Shown here: positions 56,655 through 64,000 of the stretch, in pieces
Layout: every line of letters starts with the position of its first letter
Numbering within the stretch: the first letter of the stretch is position 1
Source of the DNA: Leptobrachium leishanense
Lineage: Eukaryota; Chordata; Amphibia; Anura; Megophryidae
Assembly: GCA_009667805.1 (NCBI GenBank)
Contig: CM019067.1
Coordinates: forward strand, 71,504,997-71,568,996
Direction of reading: 5' to 3'
Length of the DNA stretch: 64,000 nt
The notes under the pieces: generated by a model
Databases searched by the model: none
Told to the model about the DNA's origin: nothing
What the model saw: the letters and a program-made list of their open reading frames with translations, nothing else
Program-made: the position numbers and the translations under genes

Positions 56655-56880
56655 ACGGATACAAAAAAAAGAGCATATTTCCATTCAGATTTCAGTCATT
56701 TACAACTTATAAATTAGTTTGTTTTTTCTCCCAAATTTAGCATCCAAACCTTCGTGGTTATATATTCTATGGGGCACTCATGTAAAAAATAAATAGAAAT
56801 GCGAGTGTTACTGCATAAGATTGAAACAGCACATTTTCTAATAGGAATGTTTAATGGTACAAATCTCTATGCATATAATA
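56655..56880. mobile_element. Frog repeat fragment
   Basis: Shares TTTCCATTCAG, CCTTCGTGGTTATAT and GGGGCACTCATGTAAAA with 11860-11990. Confidence 0.55.
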
Positions 56881-57217
56881 AGTAGGGTTACCTGCAGTAA
56901 AAACAACAATATATAGTCTATATGATGCTGGCCAAAAATATGCTTTTTCTGGAGTTTTCCAGACAACATTTGGACCAGCGAATTGTTTTTATATTGGCTA
57001 AAGTCAAATTTTTAGCAATGAACTCAGCCGACACGTGGAAAAAATATCCACGCAAGCAGCCAACAATTTTTTCTAAAGGAATAACAAATTTAAAAAAAAA
57101 AAAAATATCAGCGGACCGAATTAAAATCTAGCCCAACATTATCAGTTCCTCTCGATCCATGAAGCCATTCTATGGTCACCATTTATTCCATTCTACTCTG
57201 GGTAGGCAACTCTAGTT

Positions 57218-57825
57218 AATAGATATACGTATCTGGTAGCGCGACGATACTGATGGTACTCAGGTGGTTCTCATGCTATACAACATCCAGCTGTGCCAGA
57301 ATCGATTTTTTATTATTTTATGTTTTAATTAAAGTTCCTTTTTTAAATTGGTCCCTATGTCCTGGTATCTGTTGAGGTGTTTTAGTGGATTTGACCCATC
57401 AAACAAATCCGCTGGCACTATCTCCCAGAGCTTGGCTATAAGCTCCAACAAATGTGAGTTGATACTCTATCTGTACTATTCCATATACTGATTGGTTGAT
57501 CTGCACATGGAAGTCTCTCTGTCTCTATGTTTTCTTCTATATTTTGATGAATAAAAGGAGACATCGATTGCGAAAGGCGCGAGTCTCCTTCATAAATAAT
57601 AAGAAGAAAAAGGACCCGGATGCACTCAACCACTCAGAGCCAGTGATAAGGCTCTACATTTGAGTGGAATAACTCGATAGTATTATAATAATACCTAATT
57701 AATACACTCTGCACTATTATATATATTTTTTTGCTTCTTTTATATAAAATCCATGTGGATGTTGTATACCATGAGAACCACCTGAGTACCAAGAAGAGAC
57801 TATCGTCACGCTACCAGATACGTAT
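57218..57825. mobile_element. Foldback or MITE with 75-bp inverted arms
   Basis: 57218-57293 (AGATATACGTATCTGGTAGC, GTACTCAGGTGGTTCTCATG) pairs with 57748-57825. The interior is unpaired and non-coding. TSD not resolved. Confidence 0.65.
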
Positions 57826-58879
57826 ATCTATGTTTGTTGTCAGACTGGTTTTGGGGAAAGCTCTATAGATCTGGTTTGGCATGGAGACACTGGAGGTGGT
57901 ACAAATTTGGGCGCTGACCATTTTTCTGTGTGTTTGCAACTCTAGTAAATATTTTTTTCTGGTGCAGCTGAAGGAGTGTAGCTTCTAAAGGCATATATTC
58001 AGCACCTGATAAAAACTACTTCTAGGTTCCTCACAAACATTGGCCAAAATAGAATATAGCATCGCCAGCGAACCCTTTATTACACAAAACAAAAGATATT
58101 TATTAGCAACTCTACAAAAAGGTGGGACAATCATTAATGAAAATCAACAGAGTGGACCTCATTGGGAACTATGAAAACTAGAGCTATTCTCAGTAGCGAT
58201 CATCTAGAAGCAACAAAGCTCTTGCCCCTCTTCTGGCATCGACACAGAGATTAAAGTAAAACAACCATGACAACAAATAGGTATACAAGGCAAAATGTTG
58301 GGCGCATTCATCCAACTCAACCCACATTTAGAAACTAGGAATAAAGTGTATATAATAGAAAACCTGCAGAAATCAAGTGCATAAAACTAATGACTAAACT
58401 GCTATCACACCTACCATGTTAAAAAAGGATACCAGTGCAGCGCATGAAGTGGAATCGTTTTGATTTTACATCCTAAACCTTGGCAATGTAAATTCTTGTT
58501 TTCCCACTACATTTATCTGAAATTGTCTGTGCGCAGTTGTTTGATTTTTGATTGCTTGGCAGTCGGCTAATCCAGACAAAATAAAACAGACAACAATGAT
58601 TTAATAAAGTGCGTGTTCTGGAAAACAGTACATAGGACCTCGAGCATCGGAAGAAAAAGTTAGAATTTTACAGTTCGTCTTGATTGCTGAAAACAGAATA
58701 CTGCGAAACTACAGAAAGTAATTTCAGCGATCTCTGTCCTTGGGTTATAGAAAAAGAGAAGTTTAAAAATGTGCTTGTGTACTTTTGAAGGACATCGAAG
58801 CTAAGAGCCCTAGTTTTATTCTATTGTTTGTTTTAATACAAACTGTAATAAATACAGTCTGCTTATAAAATTATATATA

Positions 58880-59062
58880 CACCGTATTTTCTGGAGTATA
58901 AAACGACCGGGTGTATAAGACGACCCCCTAATTTTCCAGTTAAAAAATAGGTTTTGGGCTATACTCGTCATATTGTATTGTATATCCCACGTATAAGACG
59001 GCCCCCAATTTTTGGGGATGTTTTTAAGTATAAAAAGTAGTCTTATACACCAGAAAATACTG
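58880..59062. mobile_element. TA-flanked MITE, CCGTATTTTC ends
   Basis: Left CACCGTATTTTCTGGAGTAT and right ATACACCAGAAAATACTG are inverted, within TA-rich flanks. Internal GTATAAGACGACC words recall the GTATAAGCCGACC words of 22053-23561. Confidence 0.6.
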
Positions 59063-59124
59063 TATATATATATTTTATTGAGACCATTCATTTTTTTTTT
59101 CAACCTACAAGGAGTTAAAGTGTC

Positions 59125-59305
59125 TCCCCAAAACAGTCACCAGGACCCGCTAACAGGCCAGTTTTAAGGATTACCTTGGGGAAATGCAGATTGAATCCTG
59201 CAATCACTGAAGAGCAAATCATATCACCTGTGCTGTGCTTCACATATCTGGAAAACCTGGATTGTCAGCGGGTCCTGAGGACAGGTTTGGGAAACACCGC
59301 GTTAT
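59125..59305. mobile_element. hAT MITE, CAGTGGTTCCC family, diverged copy
   Basis: The core GGCCAGTTTTAAGGATTACC, GCAGATTGAATCCTGCAATC and CAGGTTTGGGAAACACCG matches 35178-35358. Confidence 0.65.
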
Positions 59306-59797
59306 AGGGATACTATTAAGAGAGCTCCCTTGCTATTGCCCTTAAATATTTGGGCAGATGCTGCCGACATCCTCTGCCCAATTATTTTTCTACATATTTT
59401 TTATTTTACTCACTTATTTTTCCCTCGGTCTGCACAGCTTTTCTTCAGCTCAGGGTCTTCCTAACCAGGAAATCCCTGAAGCTTTACCACACAATTTGCA
59501 CAACTTGTGTAGAGTGAGAATTGAAAATTGCACACCTCTACGGGACTTGTGTACATTACGAATGCAAGTTACGTAGCGCCTGTGCAGAGTGAGTGATCAG
59601 AGCCTCGCTGAGAACGCGTTCTGATGTCACTAGTAACCGTAAGCTGGGAAAATCAGAATCCTGGCTGCTGGTGACACCTGGTGGGGTGGAGGAAACTCAT
59701 GCTTTACCCAGTGTTTCCACCAAATCGGGCAGAGGGTAGGAGAGAAGGAGGGGGCACTCCTCATATTCTGACCACTTTAAAAGCTAATGGTCAGGAT

Positions 59798-62700
59798 TAG
59801 GGATGAGCTGTTCGGGTTCGGACGGCTCGGGGTTCGACCCGAACTTAGCCTGTTCGAGTAGATCGTGAACACCAAACATTTCCGGGTGTTCGCCGCATGT
59901 TCGACCACAATGTACCACAATGCATTTTCCCACTGGCCTGAAGCTCGTAATTGGCTACAGCCTTGCACCTGACCACAGGTCTGGTGCAAGACTGGTTCAA
60001 CACTATGCCAATCCCCGCTCAGAGTCCTGATTGGGCAAATTTTGGCTAATCATGGGCTCACAGAGCTAAGTCCCGCAGCACACTATATAACGTTTCCACG
60101 CGCCGATCCTGCACACATTTCAAAGGAGATTTCAAAGGAGATAGTTGTGTGTTGTTACTGCCGGTCTGCCACGCTACTGGGGGGGTATGGGGGGGGTCTC
60201 ATTTCTACCAAATATCAGGGAATTTAGGTGAGGTGTGTCTTGTCACTGTGCCAGCAAGTTTTTTTGGGGTTTACAACTTTATTTAAAACATTTGTGAATG
60301 GAGGTGATCTTCTGGGTCTTGTGACTGTGCCAGCAAATCTTTTTGGGGCTCACTAATTTCTTTAAAACATTTGTGAATTAAGGTGATCTGTGTCTCGTCA
60401 CTGCCTGCCAGCTATCAGTGTGTCTCACTGAGTTATACCAGAGTTCTTTAAATCTTTATACCAGAGTTGAATCAGAGTTCTGTATATATTAATCTATATA
60501 TCACTCACCATGTCTGAAAGAACAAAAAGGACAGGCAGACGCTCCCAGACACAGATAAGAGGGCAAGCAGCCCCTGTGTCGGGAGGCTGTGTCTCTGGTC
60601 GTGGTGGACGTGGTGCATCCTCTGCAGGGGCACGCTTGTCCTTTCTAACTGGTGCTGGCCATCTTAAGCAGCAGCAGCAACATACAGAGGACTTGGTGGA
60701 CTGGCTAACCAGGCCATCCTCATCTTCCGAGTCCTCTGCCAGCCAGTCTTCTAGTGCTTTACAGTCCACCTCAGCTGCCAAAGCATCTAATGCAGCCTCC
60801 ATGTCCACAGCTACTCCTGCTGTAGCCTCGCTATCACACACGGAGGAGTCAGCTGAATTGTTTGACTACAAGGAGAGGGACATGCTGCTTGAGGATGCGC
60901 AGCAAGTACAGTGCTCTGATTCAATCTCTAAGGTTGAGCAAGGGAGTATAATCAACCTAGAGGAAGGGGGTGCCAGTGATGACACACAAATAACTGGCAC
61001 TCATGTTGCCCCAGCAGCTGCAGCATACTGCCAAGTTGGCTCCAGTGACGAGGAGATAGGGGGTGAAGATGACATTGATGAGGACGAGGTCACTGACTCC
61101 ACCTGGGTGCCATATCGAACTGAGGAATCAAGTGAGGAGGAGGGGGAGGAAGAGGAGGAGGCACAGCAAACACGAGGCACAACATCCTCTGTGACCAACC
61201 GTAGCACTAGCCAGTCCAAGGCATCACATGTCAGAGCTGCTCCGGTGCAGAGCGCTGTTGTCTCAAAGAACACATGCAGGAACTCTGCTGTCTGGGAGTT
61301 CTTTAAGAAATGTGCAGCAGACCCCACCATTGCTATTTGTAATCTATGTCAGATGAGGCTGAAGCGTGAGATAAACACCGGACACTTGGGTACCACGTGC
61401 TTGAGGCGACATATGAACAAGTGCCACACATCCCGTTGGTGCAAAACTTTGCGTAGGTCCTCCTCCTCCTCATCTGTCTCTACCCCCACTGTATGTCCTG
61501 CCATGTCATTGCCTACAACCTCCACCGACAGGGATGATGCTACAGTAATGGATGTACAAGCTGGTCCTTCCTCACAATGTGACATCATCCCAGTAGCTGA
61601 AGATTTACGCAGTCAGATTACGTTGCCGCAGCTGCTGCAGCGAAAGAAAAAATATAGTCCCAACCATCCCCAAGCACAGTGTCTAAATGCCAACTTAGCA
61701 AAATTACTTGCATTGCAGCTGCTGCCTTTCCAGCTGGTGGACTATGCTCCCTTCCATGAATTTTCTGAATGTGCTGTACCACAGTGGCAGGTTCCAAAAC
61801 GCCATTACTTTTCACGCAAGGCCATTCCAGCACTATACCAGCACGTGGAAGACAATGTTATCCAGTCATTGGGAAAGGCAGTCAGCAGCAAGGTGCATGT
61901 CACTTTAGACACGTGGTCCAGCAAGCATGGACATTTCCTTCACGGCACACTGGGTAACTGATTGCAGCTGGGAGGGATCCAAGACGGGGCTCTGTGCTGG
62001 AGCTTGTTCATCCACCATGCCTCCAGAAAGCTGCTTGTATGAGGTCTGTCTGCTCCACCACCACCACCACCTCTTCCTCCTCCTTCTCTGTCTCTGGCGA
62101 AGTGGCAGTTAAACCGACGCCTGACATGGTCTACGCAATGGCTCAAGCAAAAAGATGCCATACTCTGCTTGAGCTGGTTTGTTTAGGAGACAGGAGCCAC
62201 ACCGGGTCAGAAATTTTGTCAGCTCTGCAGGGGCAGGTGCAGAGATGGTTAACACCACGCCAGCTTGAGCTGGGAATGATCGTCTGCGATAATGGCAGCA
62301 ACCTTCTCTCCACCCTACGCAAAGGGTAAATTGACGCATGTACCATGCCTAGCACACGTCCTAAATCTGGTGGTACAGCGTTTCCTAACCAAGTACCCAG
62401 GGCTGCCAGAACTTCTCATCCTGGCCAGAAAAGTCTGCAGCCACTTCAGACGGTCATTCCCAGCAAGCGTTCGCCTGGCAGAAATTCAAAGAGAATTCCA
62501 CCTTCCCACAAACAGTCTGATCTGTGACATGCCCACCAGGTGGAACTCGACATTAGCAATGCTGCAGCGTCTGCACAAGCAGCAGAGGGCCATCAACGAG
62601 TACCTGTGTGAGTATGGCACAAGGACAGGTGCAGGTCAACTTGTTCCCCCCCCCCCGCAGTGGCTGATGATCAAGGATGCATGCACTGTACTGTCACCAT

Positions 62701-64000
62701 TTGAGGAGGCAACGAGGATGGTGAGCAGGGACAGTGCATGCATCAGTGACACAATTCCTTTAGTGTTCCTGCTGGAGCACACTCTGCGGGGAATTATAGA
62801 TGTGGCTCTAGAGGCAGAGCAGCGGGAGGAAGAGGAGGCCTTCCCTAGCTCTCAAGGCCCCAGTCTTTCCGCAGACAGCATTTGCAGCGGGTCCTACTCA
62901 GATCAGACAGGAGGAGGAGGAGGACTATTTAAGTAGTGGGGGCATTGAAGGTGGGGATTCCTCAAGGGAGGGTTTTGTGTGCCCAGAAACAGAAGGGCTA
63001 GAGCGTGGCTGGGAGGAGGAAGTGCACGATACGGTCATCCTCATTGACCAGGAAGACTCGGAAGCTAATGCCACCTCCAACCTACGCTGCATGGGCTCCC
63101 TAATGATGCAAAACCTGCTAAAGGACTCCAGGATTCGTGCTATCAAGGAGAGGGATCATTACTGGTTGGCAACCCTTCTTGATCCACGATACAAGGGGAA
63201 AGTTGCAGAGCTCATCCTGCCCGCACAGAGGGAGCACAGGATGAAAAAACTTGGACGCTCTACAGCGACACTTGTGTAACACCTTTCCAGGCACTGGTAG
63301 ATTACCAAGTGCTGACACATGTACTTCTGAGGCTGCGGGTGATCAGAGGAATAGCGGTGAAGGCCAGGGCCGCTTGACTGATGCTTTTTTAAAATTTTTT
63401 AGTCCACGACGCCCAAGGACGTCAAATGTAGGCACCCATTGCCAGCGTCTTCACCATATGGTGCAGGACTACCTAGGGGCAAGGGCAGACCTGGATACCT
63501 TTCCAGCAGATGATCTACTGGCTTACTGGGTATTGAGATTGGATCACTGGCCAGAACTTAGCCAATATGCTATGCAGCTACTAGGTTGCCCTTCATCTAG
63601 CGTGCTTTCCGAAAGGACGTTCAGTGCCGCTGGAGGTTTTGTCACAGACAAAAGAGTGCGTCTGTCCACCGACTCTGTAGACCGGCTGACATTTATAAAA
63701 ATGAATCAGTCCTGGATCAGCAGCTATCAATCCCCTGATGCTGACGCAACAGAATAGATCTGGGATGTCTTCTGCATTCACAAAACCTCCAGCACTGTAC
63801 TCTTCCACAATACCACAAAAGGGTTACGGTGTGAAGGCACTTGCTGCCATGAAAGGCACAATATTTGGCTGCACTGACGCCTGTGCCAGATTTATATGAT
63901 TTTATTTTTTTGAACCACAGGGTCCATCCCTGCACTCTTCCACAATACCACAGAGGGGTTACTGTATCATGATACTTGCTGCCCTGGCAGTCTTGCACCA
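59798..64000 (+). mobile_element. Large hAT transposon, 5' end to window edge
   Basis: The left end TAGGGATGAGC follows 8-mer GTCAGGAT (59790-59797), the candidate target duplication. The 5' part has about 85-bp direct repeats (TGTGCCAGCAAGTTTTTTTGG at 60250, again at 60327 and 60398). The transposase pseudogene follows, then a 3' region with a repeated CTCTTCCACAATACCACA (63799 and 63936). The right end lies beyond 64000. Confidence 0.8.
60510..63757 (+). pseudogene. hAT transposase with BED zinc finger, frameshifted
   Basis: DNA transposase of the hAT superfamily. The first frame (60510-61961, 483 codons from ATG) has a low-complexity acidic N-terminus. A BED-type zinc finger follows at about residues 254-305 (VWEFFKK, CNLCQ, LRRHMNKCH), then the first catalytic Asp in VTLDTWSSKHG (about residue 468). 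Frames then shift near 61950, 62320, 62930 and 63265. Later pieces carry the second Asp in VCDNGSNLL, the CLAH motif (PCLAHVLNLV), PTRWNSTLAMLQRL, YWLATLLDPRYKGK, and the C-terminal dimerisation domain (SSSVLSERTFSAAGGFVTDK) to a stop at 63757. All expected hAT parts are present in order, but at least four frame changes make it non-functional. Minus-strand frames here are shadows. Confidence 0.85.

Noticed and set aside
60494..61588. Minus-strand frames over the hAT transposase
   Set aside because: They are shadows of the plus-strand transposase frame, made of the complements of its acidic and serine-rich stretches.

Overview
The window looks like vertebrate, most likely anuran amphibian, nuclear DNA. 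It is AT-rich and intron-dominated, and almost every recognisable block is a vertebrate transposable element. Several are of kinds I associate with frogs: TTAA-flanked T2/Kolobok-type MITEs, hAT elements with TAGGGATG ends, a CR1-type tail carrying GGGCAGACTAGATGGGCCGA, and Tc1-like elements. The species assignment is inference from repeat style. No bacterial or organellar feature is present.

Host gene. Four minus-strand coding exons (25215-25132, 24821-24675, 16406-16323, 5311-5090) each have AG/GT borders and are all phase 0. Joined, they give 179 codons without a stop and a largely heptad-like, charged coiled-coil protein. I do not recognise the gene; it continues beyond both sides of what I can see. 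A fifth exon-like block (15218-15000) ends in a stop and could be an alternative last exon. Most of the window up to about 25 kb is therefore intron of this gene; what lies above 25 kb may be its upstream intron or intergenic DNA.

Transposon landscape, left to right. 1-3.1 kb: a Tc1-like element broken by a MITE and a solo LTR. 3.2-4.6 kb: a foldback repeat and a T2-type MITE. 7.3-8.7 kb: two GTCAGACG-type MITEs. 10.7-12.4 kb: a CR1 tail, then a frog repeat split by an ERV-like LTR. 13-17.7 kb: two Tc1-like remnants, an LTR-like block and a foldback. 18.9-23.6 kb: a hAT MITE, a LINE 3' end holding a near-perfect 327-bp foldback, and a hAT nested inside a TA-flanked mariner-like element. 26.6-34 kb: a Tc1 remnant, V-SINE copies, a 1.2-kb hAT MITE built of palindromes, CR1 ORF remains and a small hAT MITE. 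34.6-36.7 kb: a foldback with hammerhead-like core motifs and several perfect-TSD MITEs. 37.5-39 kb: a hAT element filled with a 26/27-bp minisatellite. 40 kb: an L2-like LINE 3' end. 43-47 kb: a solo LTR holding a MITE, then a hAT MITE split twice by insertions. 47.8-53.8 kb: minisatellites, telomere-like repeats, a 481-bp element with terminal direct repeats, and MITEs. 54-59 kb: a possible conserved non-coding element, LINE tails and foldbacks. 59.8-64 kb: a large decayed autonomous hAT with a BED zinc finger, running off the right edge.

How the parts relate. The large hAT at the right edge shares its TAGGGATG-type end with three non-autonomous copies (18.9, 22.1 and 30.7 kb), so it or a sister copy may be their transposase source. 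The V-SINE copies and the LINE at 20.3-22.0 kb share a 3' tail, as expected if the SINE borrows that LINE's reverse transcriptase. The most unusual structures are the foldback in the LINE, the palindromic units carrying a CUGANGA...GAAA core, the minisatellite-filled hAT, and an exact 24-bp inversion between two CR1 tails. All calls are from reading the sequence; no database search was run.
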